Shown: positions 52,916 through 63,319, counted from the stretch's first letter. The stretch is 64,000 nt of DNA from an uncultured Erythrobacter sp. (GCA_947488325.1 CANKYZ010000006.1:1-64000), one strand, 5' to 3'. Translations and numbers: made by a program. Notes: generated by a model from the sequence alone, not told the origin.

Positions 52916-53842
52916 ATGGCCGATTTCACCGTCGCCGATGTGAAAACGCTGCGCGAAAAGACTGGCGCTGGCATGATGGACGCAAAAAAAGCACTTGTCG
53001 AAGCGGACGGCGATATCGAAGCTGCTGTTGACGCATTGCGCGCAAAAGGCCTCGCGACCGCTCAGAAAAAGTCGAGTCGCACTGCGGCTGAAGGCCTTGT
53101 CGGCGTTGCTGTAGAAGGCACGAAAGGCGTGGCTGTTGAAGTCAATTCCGAAACTGACTTCGTCGCCAAGAATGAGCAGTTCCAGGACTTCGTGCGCAAG
53201 ACCACTGAAGTCGCCCTGACGCTCGGCGCGGACGATGTCGAAGCTCTCAAAGCGGCTGGTTACCCTACCGGCGGCACTGTTTCAGACAAGCTGACAGACA
53301 ACGTCGCGACGATTGGTGAGAACCAGCAGATCCGCCGCATGAAGACCGTATCGGTCGGTAGCGGTGCGATTGTTTCTTATATCCACAACGCGGCAACGAC
53401 CGGTCTCGGCAAAATTGGCGTTTTGGTTGCCCTTGAAAGCGACCTTGGCGAAGATGTGCTGGTGCCGTTTGGTAAGCAACTTGCGATGCACATCGCCTCG
53501 ATGTTCCCACAGGCATTGAACGCCGATGGCCTTGATGCCGATGTGATCGAACGCGAACGTGCCATCGCACAGGAGAAGGCTGCCGAAAGTGGCAAACCTG
53601 AAAATGTGCAGGAAAAGATGGTTGAAGGCGCGATCAAGAAATTCGCGAAAGAGAATGCTCTGCTCAGCCAGATGTTCGTGATGGACAACAAATCGAGCGT
53701 CGCCGATGTTGTCGCCAAAACCGGCAAGGATGCTGGCGGCTCAATCGTGCTGACCGATTACGTCCGCTTCCAACTCGGTGAAGGCATCGAGAAAGAAGAA
53801 GAAGACTTCGCAGCAGAAGTTGCAGCGACGCTTAAGGGTTAA
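52916..53842 (+). CDS. tsf: Elongation factor Ts
   Basis: A 308-residue nucleotide exchange factor for EF-Tu. It begins with the [19 protein letters not shown] signature, then [15 protein letters not shown], and ends in the C-terminal domain with [18 protein letters not shown] strong terminator follows. Confidence 0.97.
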   Translation: MADFTVADVKTLREKTGAGMMDAKKALVEADGDIEAAVDALRAKGLATAQKKSSRTAAEGLVGVAVEGTKGVAVEVNSETDFVAKNEQFQDFVRKTTEVALTLGADDVEALKAAGYPTGGTVSDKLTDNVATIGENQQIRRMKTVSVGSGAIVSYIHNAATTGLGKIGVLVALESDLGEDVLVPFGKQLAMHIASMFPQALNADGLDADVIERERAIAQEKAAESGKPENVQEKMVEGAIKKFAKENALLSQMFVMDNKSSVADVVAKTGKDAGGSIVLTDYVRFQLGEGIEKEEEDFAAEVAATLKG

Positions 53843-53874
53843 GCTCTAACGCTACATTGTGTAGACGAGATTAT

Positions 53875-53910
53875 GGCCGCCGCAGCGAAACGCTGCGGCG
53901 GCCGTTTTCG
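53875..53910 (+). terminator. Strong terminator after tsf
   Basis: A perfect 13-base stem GGCCGCCGCAGCG with its complement closes an AAA loop, then GTTTTCGTTT follows. It ends the rpsB-tsf transcript. Confidence 0.9.
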
Positions 53911-53937
53911 TTTATCGTCAATTTGCGACTTTCCGCA

Positions 53938-54743
53938 ATCGACCCTATATTGTTGAGGAACTCTGTTTACAGTTGGCCTAAGTTGCTGATTGTGCTTTGC
54001 ACAGCTTCGCTTTCAGTGATCTCGGCGAGCAAGTGGAGATGTGCTAATGATGGGCGAGCGGACGGTGATGCAGGAGGCATTGTTCTAATACTTGTACAGT
54101 AGCAACTATCTGATCGATCTCGATCACGCGGTGATCGTCGACGTTGAAGCGACGACTTCGGTGCGGCAGGCTGAGGTGACCGCACAGCGCCGGATGCTTG
54201 AGCGGGCGCAGGAGCGCTTCGGTTTCTGGTCCGAGAAACTGGTGGCGGACGCCGCCTACGGCTCTGCGTCGAACCTCGCCTGGCTGGTCGAGGATCAGGG
54301 CATCGAGCCGAATATCCCCGTGTTCGACAAGTCTGCTAGAAGCAACGACACCCTTGAGCGCTCCGCCTTCATATATGACCACAAAGACGACAGCTATGTC
54401 TGCCCCCGGCAGCAAGCGCCTTCGCGACTCTAACCGTACTTCAAGACGCCGCGCCCACTCGCCAATGCCGATGGCTTCATCCGCTATCGCGCAAGCCAAA
54501 AGGAATGTCAGGCCTGCCACCTCAAGCAGCGCTGCACGCCGAACATGGCAGCTCGCAAGATCATGCGTTCAGTGCATGAAGGTGCACGCGACATGGCGCG
54601 TGATATCGCCAACACCGACGCTTATCTCGTCTCTCGCCGTCAGCGCAAGAAGGCCGAGATGCTGTTCGCACACCTCAAGCAAATACTGAAGCTGGACCGC
54701 TCGCGCCCGCCCGAGCCGAGTTCCTCAACAATATAGGGTCGAT
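53938..54743 (+). mobile_element. Internally deleted IS1182-family element
   Basis: An 806-base element bounded by perfect 26-base inverted repeats (53938-53963 and 54718-54743; the left end reads ATCGACCCTATATTGTTGAG and continues). Intact relatives are about 1.6 kb, so about half is missing. No clear target duplication is seen (flanks CCGCA and AGCAG). It lies between the tsf terminator and rsmA, its right end 5 bases past the rsmA stop. Intact ends mean it might still be moved by an active copy elsewhere. Confidence 0.85.
54047..54715 (+). pseudogene. Broken IS1182-type transposase
   Basis: The N-terminal start MMGERTVMQEALF survives (54047-54085) and is followed at once by a stop. About 240 codons of the normal protein are then missing. 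Next comes the DDE-domain segment NYLIDLDHAVIVDVEATTSV, YGSASNLAWLV and IPVFDKSARS. Near 54400-54445 two compensating frameshifts are seen (KRLRDSNR is read in another frame, then FIRYRASQ returns to the first). The end GARDMARDIA and KKAEMLFAHLKQILKLDR is present, but the last about 25 codons are lost. It cannot make active transposase. Confidence 0.85.
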
Positions 54744-54748
54744 AGCAG

Positions 54749-55606
54749 TCACCCACCCATAACCCGGGCCACTCCAACAAACTCCCCAACGCTCAGCGTC
54801 TCCGCGCGCCGCGTTTCATCAATGCCGAGTTCGGCCAAAGCCTCCAGCGCGCCCGACACTCCCTTGACGCTCTGCCGCAGCATTTTGCGGCGTTGGCCGA
54901 AGGCGGCTTCGGTTAGACGCTCTAATGTACGGGCGGATACGCCTTCGGGTGCTTTGCCTGGGATCAAATGGACAATTGCGCTCATCACTTTGGGCGGTGG
55001 GGTAAAGGCACTGCGGTGGACTTTCATCGCTAGCCTTGCATTGGATCGCCACTGCGCCAGCACGGCCAAGCGACCATAGGCACTTGTGCCGGGTTTCGAG
55101 ACAATCCGCTCTGCCACTTCGCGTTGAAACATCAGGGTGAGGGATAGCCATTGGGGTGGCCATGCTTCATCGCCCTTGGTTCCGCTGAGCCACTTCACAA
55201 ACAGCGCCGTGCCAACATTATAGGGAAGATTGGATAGCACGTGGAACGGCTCGCGTTCGGTAGCTTGAGGCATGATCTCGCCGTGATCCAGCTTCATCGC
55301 ATCGCCTTCGATCACGGTCAGTTGACCGGGGAAGACATCGCCGAGTTCAGCCAAGGCGGGTAAGCAGCGGCTGTCCATCTCAATCGCCGTCACCCGTGCG
55401 CCCGCACGCAATAAAGCGCGAGTCAGGCCGCCGGGGCCCGGGCCGACTTCGAGCACATTTTGCCCGGCCAAATCACCGGGAAGCGCCGCGATCCGATCCA
55501 GCAATTTTTCATCGAGCAGGAAGTTTTGCCCCAGCGCCTTTGACGCGCTCAATCCATGCGCGGCGATAGTCTCTCGGATAGGGGGGAGATCGGGCAGTTC
55601 AGGCAT
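54749..55606 (-). CDS. rsmA: 16S rRNA (adenine(1518)-N(6)/adenine(1519)-N(6))-dimethyltransferase
   Basis: A 285-residue enzyme (KsgA) that dimethylates two adenines of the 16S rRNA 3' hairpin. It has ALGQNFLLDEKLLDRIA, the AdoMet motif VLEVGPGPGGLTRALL, and the catalytic NLPYNVG. The C-terminal helical domain ends near the IS remnant. Its start overlaps the pdxA stop by 8 bases. Last gene of the lptD-surA-pdxA-rsmA block. Confidence 0.96.
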   Translation of the reverse strand: MPELPDLPPIRETIAAHGLSASKALGQNFLLDEKLLDRIAALPGDLAGQNVLEVGPGPGGLTRALLRAGARVTAIEMDSRCLPALAELGDVFPGQLTVIEGDAMKLDHGEIMPQATEREPFHVLSNLPYNVGTALFVKWLSGTKGDEAWPPQWLSLTLMFQREVAERIVSKPGTSAYGRLAVLAQWRSNARLAMKVHRSAFTPPPKVMSAIVHLIPGKAPEGVSARTLERLTEAAFGQRRKMLRQSVKGVSGALEALAELGIDETRRAETLSVGEFVGVARVMGG

Positions 55607-56603
55607 TGGCAGCGCGCATCTTCGCGCATTGACCTGCCATGCGGATTGCCACGATCATCGCGCTTGGGTCGGCCTTGCCTGTTCCAGCTATGTCGAATGC
55701 GGTGCCGTGATCGGGCGATGTGCGGATGATTGGCAGACCAAGCGTAACATTGACGCCTTCATCCACTTCGAGCGCTTTGATCGGGATCAACGCCTGATCG
55801 TGATACATGCAAAGCGCCGCGTCATAGGTCTGCCGCATCCGGCGTGTGAACAAAGCATCGCCGGGGACGGGGCCGGTGACATCGAAACCTTGATCGCGCA
55901 GGGCCGCAATCGCAGGCTCAATAATGCGTGCTTCCTCATTGCCGAATTGGCCGTTCTCGCCCGAATGTGGGTTCAGCCCAGCAATGGCGAGGCGGGGGCG
56001 CTGTAGCCCGAAATCCTGGAGTAAAGAGGCCGCGACGATCTGCGCTTTGTGCGTGATAAGTTCTTGGGACAGCAGCGCAGATACGGCTGACAACGCAACA
56101 TGGACGGTGAGTGGTACCGTGCGCAGACTTGGCCCAGCAAGCATCATCACCGCGTCTTCTGGGGCAAGCCCGCAAACTGCTGCGAGAAATTCGGTCTGAC
56201 CCGGAAAATCAAAGCCGACTTTGCCCAATTGTGACTTGCTGACAGGCGCCGTGACCAACGCAGATGCTTTGCCCTCAATCACGCAACGTGTTGCCTCTGC
56301 GAGCGAATGGAGCGCCAGAGCGGCGCCTTCATCGCTGGGTGAGCCAGGGGAATAGTCAGTGTCCATCCCCTTCAGGACAGGCAATCCATCAGCAAAAGCC
56401 GAAGTCACCTCAGAAGGGTCGGAGATCGCGACAACGGGACAGTTCAACTCGCGATGCTCTTCTGCTGCGGCGAGAACCTGCGCGCCGCCCTGAACGTAGA
56501 AAGGCCGCCCGCTGTCCTTCAGCCGGAGATAGCTTTCCAGCACAACTTCAGGTCCGATCCCCGCTGGATCGCCCAACGCCACCGCGAGCGGGAGATCAGA
56601 CAA
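55599..56603 (-). CDS. pdxA: 4-hydroxythreonine-4-phosphate dehydrogenase
   Basis: A 334-residue enzyme of pyridoxal phosphate synthesis that oxidises 4-phosphohydroxythreonine with NAD. Visible are LAVALGDPAGIGPEVVLES, the metal-site His in MYHDQALIPIKAL, and SPDHGTAFDIAG. It follows surA by 9 bases. Start ATG at 56603. Confidence 0.96.
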   Translation of the reverse strand: MSDLPLAVALGDPAGIGPEVVLESYLRLKDSGRPFYVQGGAQVLAAAEEHRELNCPVVAISDPSEVTSAFADGLPVLKGMDTDYSPGSPSDEGAALALHSLAEATRCVIEGKASALVTAPVSKSQLGKVGFDFPGQTEFLAAVCGLAPEDAVMMLAGPSLRTVPLTVHVALSAVSALLSQELITHKAQIVAASLLQDFGLQRPRLAIAGLNPHSGENGQFGNEEARIIEPAIAALRDQGFDVTGPVPGDALFTRRMRQTYDAALCMYHDQALIPIKALEVDEGVNVTLGLPIIRTSPDHGTAFDIAGTGKADPSAMIVAIRMAGQCAKMRAANA

Positions 56604-56612
56604 GTCGCCGCC

Positions 56613-57983
56613 TCAATTGTATTCGATAAAAGCGTCGTTGCGCAGATCGCGCAGGTAACGTTGCGCGCGCTTATTGATACGCTCTTCTTCGATCTGGCTC
56701 ATGACCGATTGGAAGGTCGGTGCGCCAGCATCTTCAGGAACTTCGCGCCCGCACAACATCAGAACACGCACACCATCCGCCGGACTTCCAAAAGGCGGTG
56801 TGCTTTGCCCAACCTGTAAATTCAGCAAGATGTTTTGAAGCGCTTCAGGCAATTGTCGCGCTTGAATTCCCTCATTTTGCACGACTGTAACATCCAATGT
56901 CGAACGGGAATTATTTGCATCGGAACAGCTGCGTAGAGATTGAACGAAAGTGCCGAATTCATCGATCCGGGCATTCGCATCGGCCTCGCTCATATCTGGT
57001 GGGAAGGATATCGACATCTGGATCAGGTTCAGCAGTGAATCGCGTGGATCGGCCATCAAAACCTGACGTTTATCAATCAGATAAATGATGGTGAAGCCGC
57101 CGGGAATTTCTAGCGGTCCGACCAACTGGCCCGCTTCCATTTGCCGGACAGCATCTGCCATTATCGGTGGTAGTGTTTCTAACCGCAGGAAGCCCGTATC
57201 ACCGCCAACGACAGCGGTTGTCGCTTCCGAAAATTGCCGCGCATAGGCAATAAAGCTGCCGCCTTGTTCCAGCTGCTGCATGATTCGTCGCATATTTTCG
57301 ATAACAGCAGGACGGTTTTCGACTGTCGCGTTCATGTAGATTTCGCCGAGCCGAAATTCTTCCGTCCCGCGCGATTCTTCGAGCCGCCTCAGCACTTCGT
57401 TCACTTCTTCGGCGGAAACATTGATGAACGGCGTGATGTTACGGCGAAGCAGGTTTTCCCATGCAAGTTCACCTTCAATCTGGCGCTTCAGAGCGTTTGG
57501 CGACGATCCAATCGACAGAAGGTATTCGTCCATCCGTTCAGGGTTCTGGCCGAAATTCTGCGCTGCCAGTTGCTCATAGGTCTGTTCAACCTGCGCTCTT
57601 TCGGCCGGTAATTCTTGAGCGGCAGCTGCCTGAATTTTGAGCGTTTCGTCGATCAAGTTGCTAAAGACTTGCGCGCGCAATCGTTGCAGCTCTTCTTCAG
57701 AAACTTCGGCTTCGGACGCATTGGTGACAAGGGCGACGCGCTGGTCGATATCCGTGCCTGTAATAACATAGCCATTCACGACGGCGGTGGCGCTGCGATC
57801 ATTCGGGTTTTCGCTGCCAAAAATGGTGAAGTCTTCAGGGATACCCAACGGATTGTTAGAAGTGGGTATGCCAGTTGTCTGCGCGCTGGCGGGTGATGTT
57901 GCCAACGCCAGCATTGCGGCAAGCGCAATCAGCCCAGCTTTTCCCAAAGATGCACAAGTTTTAGAAATTGCCTTAAGCGTCAC
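56613..57983 (-). CDS. surA: Periplasmic chaperone/peptidyl-prolyl isomerase SurA
   Basis: A 456-residue exported chaperone for outer-membrane proteins. The signal peptide (about 1-34) ends TSPASAQ. Next come an N-terminal chaperone region (AVVNGYVITGTDIDQRVAL, then SRGTEEFRLGEIYM), a parvulin-like rotamase domain (about 205-300, with QFSEATTAVVGGDTGFL) and a degenerate second one. The neighbours lptD (the LPS porin that it helps fold), pdxA and rsmA are the classic operon. Confidence 0.93.
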   Translation of the reverse strand: MTLKAISKTCASLGKAGLIALAAMLALATSPASAQTTGIPTSNNPLGIPEDFTIFGSENPNDRSATAVVNGYVITGTDIDQRVALVTNASEAEVSEEELQRLRAQVFSNLIDETLKIQAAAAQELPAERAQVEQTYEQLAAQNFGQNPERMDEYLLSIGSSPNALKRQIEGELAWENLLRRNITPFINVSAEEVNEVLRRLEESRGTEEFRLGEIYMNATVENRPAVIENMRRIMQQLEQGGSFIAYARQFSEATTAVVGGDTGFLRLETLPPIMADAVRQMEAGQLVGPLEIPGGFTIIYLIDKRQVLMADPRDSLLNLIQMSISFPPDMSEADANARIDEFGTFVQSLRSCSDANNSRSTLDVTVVQNEGIQARQLPEALQNILLNLQVGQSTPPFGSPADGVRVLMLCGREVPEDAGAPTFQSVMSQIEEERINKRAQRYLRDLRNDAFIEYN

Positions 57984-58206
57984 AGTTTCAATCCTGGTTT
58001 GTTGTAATTCTTGTCCAGCGAGGCGTTATCGCGCTGTACAAATTCATGCTGCCATTCTGCAACAACGGCGTGTGTAAGCAATTGCCGATCCCCGGCTTAA
58101 CATATGCTGAGTAGATTGGAGCGGCCTTTAACCCCTTTTTGTCACGCTGCCAATTCGCTCGTGGAGCTTTCCGGGGAGGGACGTCGATTTCAAGAGCGTT
58201 CGTGAC

Positions 58207-60546
58207 CTATCTGAAGCCGAGGTTCCGCAGCGCAAAGAACACCTGAAAACTGTTACCACGCTCCGCATCACCAGCGCTGGTAAAGTCGCGGCGCCATGTC
58301 GCGCCAAATTCAAGATAGTCATCGCTATAGGCAACGCCGAACCGGGTTCTGATCGGTTCAAACCCATCGGGCGCGAAGACTGGGTCTTCGGATGCGCTGG
58401 TGAGGTTGACCACGCCTGACCCGAACACAGACCAATGACGCCCAATGGTGAACCGTCCAGCGGCGCGAAGTTCCTCACGATCTTGCAAATCTTCGACCGT
58501 CTGAATGTCGCGATTGAGGCGCAGATAGCCAACTTCTAAATAATTGCGTTGCGATCCAATCGTCGCGTCGACTTCGTTCCGGCGGAGCTCGAAACTGTCT
58601 TTGTCGATCCGGAAACGATGCGTGAAAGAGAGATTATTCTTCAACCGGACTTCTGTTCTGCCTACAAAGTCAGAGACGCGATCAGATAGGCCCGTACCAT
58701 CGGGAAAAATTTCTCTCTCGGTCGAAAAACGATAGGATTGCCCGACCGTGGTCTTTACCCTTAGACCCGGTCTTGTCAGTTCCCAGTCAAGGCCAAATGT
58801 GACGCGCGTGCCGTCTTCGACCCGGTCATATCCCGGGAAGCGGTTGAGCGCGAAGAGATTGGAATCTTCCAAGTCAATCGCGCGAGAATCCTCATTCGGC
58901 ACAGCAAGGTTGCGCACTGGCGGGCTCGCAACAATTTGTACCCGCGGCTTGAGCACTTGTGTGCCGCCAAATGCTTCGCCTACAAACGGCCATTCCACAT
59001 CAATTGCGGCAGTGGCAATTCCGCGCGCTGTCCAGCTTTCATTGCCGCGATAGACGTCCGTAAGTGTCGCCAGTGTGTTTTGCGTGTTGTAGACATCACC
59101 ACGCACCAACCCAGTAAATGTCACCACCTGGCCCAAATTGGTCAGTCTGCGCATATCCCAACGCGCACCGGCAAAGGCGCGCTGCGTGTCTTGCCCTTCG
59201 TCCCGGACAAGGTTGAGCGTGTTGGCTTGCAATTGCACTTCGCCGCCCAGAACGGGATCTTCGAGGATGCGGCGATAGTCGAAAGCCGGGATGGCAATCG
59301 GGATTTGTCCCTGTTCTGCATTGATCTGCAATGTCTGCGTCGCCCATCCGGCAAGGCTGAGATACGATTTGTCATCAATCCGCTCCAGGTTGACGGTCGA
59401 GCGCAGCCGGTCATCGCGGCTAAGGTCATACCGCCTCAAAAACGTCCGATCACTTGCAAGGCGCAGTGATCCAGTCAGACTCCATTCGGGTGAGAGCACA
59501 AATCTACCATTTGCGAACAAATATCCGCGCGGGTCGCTTTGCGTGGTTGGGGCGGCCCCAAAATTGGAAACGCGACGGCTGGAGGTCGCATAACCCGTAA
59601 TCTGGTATGCGCCCTTTTCCGTAAGGTGCCGCCATTGCGCGGAAACCAAAGGCGCGACGTCGGTGAAAATCGAAGCACCCAGTGTCAGATCCTGGTTTTC
59701 GGCGACGCGTAGGTAATATTCGCCCGATAATTCCAACCCGTTAACCTGATCAAAGCGTATATTTGGGACAAGAAAACCGCTTTCGGCGCGGCCATCGGTG
59801 CTGATGGCAAGGCCTGGAAGCGGCAAAAGACGCGCCCCAAACAACTCCAGAACGGCACCGTCAAAGCTCACTCGAGCCTCAGCTGGATCATAGATCACTC
59901 GGTCTGCGGTGATTCGCCAACTTGGGTCTTCATCGCAACCTGTTCCGCCGGTTACGGCACAGGCAGAATACGCAGCGTTGATTAGTGTGACTCTGCCATC
60001 TTCACCACGCTGGGCGGAACGCGCTGCTAGCCTACCGCCCGCACGCAATGCCAGCAGCAATTCGTCCATTGCTGCAACTTCAAACTTGTCATCAAGGTCC
60101 AGAGTATCGGTAAAGACCTGATTGCCTTTATCATCGACAAGCCGGATGTTGCCACGCGCCAGAATTTCTCCGGTGCTCTGATTCCAAATAACCTCGTCCG
60201 CGCGGACTGACGTTCCTTCATTGCGAAGGATAACGTTCCCTCGGGCAGTGACGGAGTTTGCTTCGCTGTCGAATGCGATTTGATCCGCTTCGAACAAAAT
60301 TTTATCACTGTCGGCTGCCTGATCGACTTCAGATACCGGTTGCACATCCTCTATGACCGGTTCCGGAGGTGGCGTCAGTTCGGGCGTAAGCTCAGGTTGA
60401 TTTTCTTCCGAATTGTCCTGAGCCGCCGCAGGAAGAGCACACCCCAATAGGGCAAGCGCCATCGTCCCAAGCGCCAATGGGCTTGTCATGCTGCGCGAAA
60501 ATGTGCGGCCAATGACGTGTCCGTCGACCTTGGAAACTCCCGACAT
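58207..60546 (-). CDS. lptD: LPS-assembly protein LptD
   Basis: A protein of about 779 residues that forms the outer-membrane LPS translocon with LptE. A signal peptide with core MTSPLALGTMALALLGCALP ends near PAAAQD. The N-terminal OstA/LptA-like domain is at about 65-170 (NSVTARGNVILRNEGTSVR), and the long beta-barrel ends in RNLGFR. The frame is open to ATG 60588. I chose ATG 60546 (MSGVSKVDG), and both have weak ribosome sites. First gene of its block, divergent from pepA. Confidence 0.93.
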   Translation of the reverse strand: MSGVSKVDGHVIGRTFSRSMTSPLALGTMALALLGCALPAAAQDNSEENQPELTPELTPPPEPVIEDVQPVSEVDQAADSDKILFEADQIAFDSEANSVTARGNVILRNEGTSVRADEVIWNQSTGEILARGNIRLVDDKGNQVFTDTLDLDDKFEVAAMDELLLALRAGGRLAARSAQRGEDGRVTLINAAYSACAVTGGTGCDEDPSWRITADRVIYDPAEARVSFDGAVLELFGARLLPLPGLAISTDGRAESGFLVPNIRFDQVNGLELSGEYYLRVAENQDLTLGASIFTDVAPLVSAQWRHLTEKGAYQITGYATSSRRVSNFGAAPTTQSDPRGYLFANGRFVLSPEWSLTGSLRLASDRTFLRRYDLSRDDRLRSTVNLERIDDKSYLSLAGWATQTLQINAEQGQIPIAIPAFDYRRILEDPVLGGEVQLQANTLNLVRDEGQDTQRAFAGARWDMRRLTNLGQVVTFTGLVRGDVYNTQNTLATLTDVYRGNESWTARGIATAAIDVEWPFVGEAFGGTQVLKPRVQIVASPPVRNLAVPNEDSRAIDLEDSNLFALNRFPGYDRVEDGTRVTFGLDWELTRPGLRVKTTVGQSYRFSTEREIFPDGTGLSDRVSDFVGRTEVRLKNNLSFTHRFRIDKDSFELRRNEVDATIGSQRNYLEVGYLRLNRDIQTVEDLQDREELRAAGRFTIGRHWSVFGSGVVNLTSASEDPVFAPDGFEPIRTRFGVAYSDDYLEFGATWRRDFTSAGDAERGNSFQVFFALRNLGFR

Positions 60547-60692
60547 GGCTTGCCTATTGCACCGCTCGCGACTAATCGCAATCGCCATTCCCCGGGCTTA
60601 AATTTTACCAAGATCAAGCGTGCATCGCGATGGTCCAGATAGCCCCAGTTCCCGGCTTCGATTATTGAGGTCGATCTTTAATCGGAGCAAGC

Positions 60693-62150
60693 ATGAAAAT
60701 CCTCTTCACCGAAACAGCCTCAACAAATGTCCGTCTGACGGCGCGTATTGTTAATCAGGGTGACACTCTTGCCGATCTTGACCCAGCATTGGTTGATGGT
60801 GCACCTGCGGCCCGGTTTAAAGGCGGAGTGGGACAAGTTTTTGAAGGCTTCGCGATGGTTGGCGGTGCCTTGAAGAGAGTCGCTATTGCCGGTTCAGGCG
60901 AAGTTGGTGCGAAGAAACGTCAGTTGAATTTGGAGCGTTCTGGCGCTGCGCTCTCGGCGAAATACCTTCGTTCTGGCGAGACGGAAATGGTGCTGGACCT
61001 TAGCCATGCCGATCTGTCTGGCGAAGATGCAACATCGGTATTATTGGGCGTCAGACTGCGCGGTTGGAGCTTTGATAAATATCGCACGAAACTTGCTGCG
61101 GAGAAGAAAACTTCATTGACGACAGTCCATGTCACGGGCGCACCGGCTGGCACTCAGGACGCCTGGAACACGGCAGAGGCGGTCGCAAAGGGCGTAGAAT
61201 TCACTAAGAAACTGATCACCCTGCCAGCAAACATTCTTTATCCTGAAAGCTTCGTTGCTTTGTGTCAGGAGGCGTTCGAAGGCACGGGTGCAGAAATCAC
61301 CGTGCTTGATGACGATGCAATGGGCGAACTGGGCATGGGCGCTTTGCTCGGCGTGGGGCAGGGCTCAGTGCGACCCGCTCGCTTGCTTGCGATCCGCTGG
61401 AATGGCGGCGCAAACGATGAAAAGCCAACCGCATTTGTCGGCAAGGGCGTTACATTTGATACAGGCGGAATTTCGTTAAAACCTCCTCCCGGTATGGAAG
61501 ATATGAAGTGGGATATGGGCGGCGCTGGCGCTGTTGCGGGCGGAATGCTTGCATTGGTTACGCGCAAAGCAAAGGCCAATGTCGTTGCCGTCATGGGCTT
61601 GGTTGAAAATATGCCAGATGGCAAGGCGATGCGCCCTGGCGATGTTGTCACCACGATGAGCGGCCAGACCGTCGAAGTGCTCAACACCGATGCCGAGGGA
61701 CGGCTGGTGCTCTGTGATGCTCTGCATTGGACACAGGAAGAATTTAAGCCAGCGCGGATTGTCGATTTTGCGACCCTTACAGGGGCGATGATTATCGCGC
61801 TGGGCAACGAATATGCCGGTGTGTTTTCGAATGATGATGACCTTGCCGAACAATTGATGACAGCGGGTGGGACCACTGGAGACAAGCTCTGGCGCCTACC
61901 TATCGATCCCGCCTATGACAAACTGATCGACAGCCCCATTGCGGACATCAAGAATGTTGGCCCGCGTCAGGCTGGCTCGATCACAGCAGCGCAATTTCTT
62001 CACCGCTTCATCCAAAAAGGCACCCCGTGGGCACATTGTGACGTTGCAGGCATGGTCTTTGCTGACAAGCCGGGCCACAGTTGGGACAAAGGTGCGACCG
62101 GATATGGAGTGCGGTTGATCAATCAATTCATCGCGGACAATGTGGAGTAG
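60693..62150 (+). CDS. pepA: Leucyl aminopeptidase, M17 family
   Basis: A 485-residue two-metal aminopeptidase that works as a hexamer. Metal and active-site motifs are VGKGVTFDTGGISLKPPPGM, MKWDMGGAGAVAGG and the M17 signature NTDAEGRLVLCDAL. It removes N-terminal residues from peptides and in some bacteria also binds DNA. holC follows, as in many Gram-negative genomes. Confidence 0.95.
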   Translation: MKILFTETASTNVRLTARIVNQGDTLADLDPALVDGAPAARFKGGVGQVFEGFAMVGGALKRVAIAGSGEVGAKKRQLNLERSGAALSAKYLRSGETEMVLDLSHADLSGEDATSVLLGVRLRGWSFDKYRTKLAAEKKTSLTTVHVTGAPAGTQDAWNTAEAVAKGVEFTKKLITLPANILYPESFVALCQEAFEGTGAEITVLDDDAMGELGMGALLGVGQGSVRPARLLAIRWNGGANDEKPTAFVGKGVTFDTGGISLKPPPGMEDMKWDMGGAGAVAGGMLALVTRKAKANVVAVMGLVENMPDGKAMRPGDVVTTMSGQTVEVLNTDAEGRLVLCDALHWTQEEFKPARIVDFATLTGAMIIALGNEYAGVFSNDDDLAEQLMTAGGTTGDKLWRLPIDPAYDKLIDSPIADIKNVGPRQAGSITAAQFLHRFIQKGTPWAHCDVAGMVFADKPGHSWDKGATGYGVRLINQFIADNVE

Positions 62151-62189
62151 ATTCTTCATGCAGCGGGTGGCCAAGGCTAATCATAGATT

Positions 62190-62627
62190 ATGAAAGTCGA
62201 TTTCTGGCAACTCTCTCGCGACCCGGTTGAAAAGGTCGTCACTCTGATCGCTCAGCGCGTGGTTGGGTCCGGCGATCGTTTGTTGGTGGTCAGCAATGAC
62301 ACGGCCCAGCGTGAGGCGATATCGCGCACGCTTTGGAGGGCAGGGCCAGAAAGCTTCCTTGCCAATGGAGAGGCCGATGGTGCCGGTGCAGACAAACAGC
62401 CAATCTTGCTTTCGGATGCCGCAGAGTCTGCCAATTCGGCTAGTCACATCATCTTTGCAGATGGCGAATACCGCGATCATACCGGATTCGAGCGCGCCTT
62501 TCTGTTGTTTGACGACGAAACAGTGGAAGCCGCACGAGCAACATGGCGCTCGCTCGATGATACAGATGGGTTGGAGCGCGCCTTTTTCCGCCAGGACGGC
62601 GGAAAATGGGTCAAAGTTGCTGGGTAG
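62190..62627 (+). CDS. holC: DNA polymerase III subunit chi
   Basis: A 145-residue subunit that links the clamp loader to single-strand binding protein. The family pattern MKVDFWQLSRDPVEKVVTLIA is followed by GDRLLVVSNDTAQREAIS, LWRAGPESFLANG and RATWRSLDDTDGLERAFFRQD. It lies 39 bases after pepA and probably shares its transcript. Confidence 0.92.
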   Translation: MKVDFWQLSRDPVEKVVTLIAQRVVGSGDRLLVVSNDTAQREAISRTLWRAGPESFLANGEADGAGADKQPILLSDAAESANSASHIIFADGEYRDHTGFERAFLLFDDETVEAARATWRSLDDTDGLERAFFRQDGGKWVKVAG

Positions 62628-62682
62628 TTTCTGTGTGGCTCTATGAATTTTAAGAGCAGGGGCGAATTGGGGAAAATTTAAT

Positions 62683-63186
62683 ATGCGACATTTGGGCATT
62701 GGGATTTCAACCGTATCTGCTTTGATTCTCACAGCATGCGGTTCAGAGAGTTCAGGCGAGTTTGCGACCGAAGGTGGCGAAACCGGCGAATACACTATTG
62801 ACCGGTCGAGCGGCGAAGCCAGCATGACAGTGGACACTCCCGAAGGCGAAGTTTCCATGCGCACGGGCGCCGATGTTCCAATTGATCTACCTGCAGGGTT
62901 CTCTCTGATTGGCGGCGCGAAAGTGCTGAGCAACACCGTGGTCGATCAGGCTGAGGGCAAAGGTTCGCTGATAACTTTTACAACCGACAAAAGCCCCGAA
63001 GAAATCGCCGAATTCTACCGCGCTGAGGCAGAGGCGGCTGGCATTGAAATTCAGATCGAGACCAGCATCAATGATGGCAGAATGCTGGGCGGAGAGGGCG
63101 CAACTGGCACGACATTCTCAATCACCGCCTATCCGACTGAGGATGGCACGACCGGGCAATTGGTTATCGGCGAAAAGCTAAACTAG
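62683..63186 (+). CDS. Hypothetical lipoprotein
   Basis: A 167-residue predicted lipoprotein. The signal sequence ends LILTACG, with the lipidated Cys at about residue 19. The mature part starts as an acidic, Gly/Ser/Thr-rich stretch, then a compact domain (FTTDKSPEEIAEFYRAEAEA) like the small alpha/beta domains of periplasmic proteins. Function unknown. Confidence 0.78.
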   Translation: MRHLGIGISTVSALILTACGSESSGEFATEGGETGEYTIDRSSGEASMTVDTPEGEVSMRTGADVPIDLPAGFSLIGGAKVLSNTVVDQAEGKGSLITFTTDKSPEEIAEFYRAEAEAAGIEIQIETSINDGRMLGGEGATGTTFSITAYPTEDGTTGQLVIGEKLN

Positions 63187-63319
63187 TCAGCGTCGCGACC
63201 GCTCCTTGTTGGCATGCATGCGACCTAAAGCTTGAATTGATGCGCAGCCAAGGGTAGTGGCGCGCCGGAAATCACCCCGGCGCCAATTGGCGCGCATCTC
63301 TTTATCCAAGGAACACATC

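Noticed and set aside
54044..54520. 158-residue minus-strand frame in the IS element
   Set aside because: It is antisense to recognisable transposase fragments.
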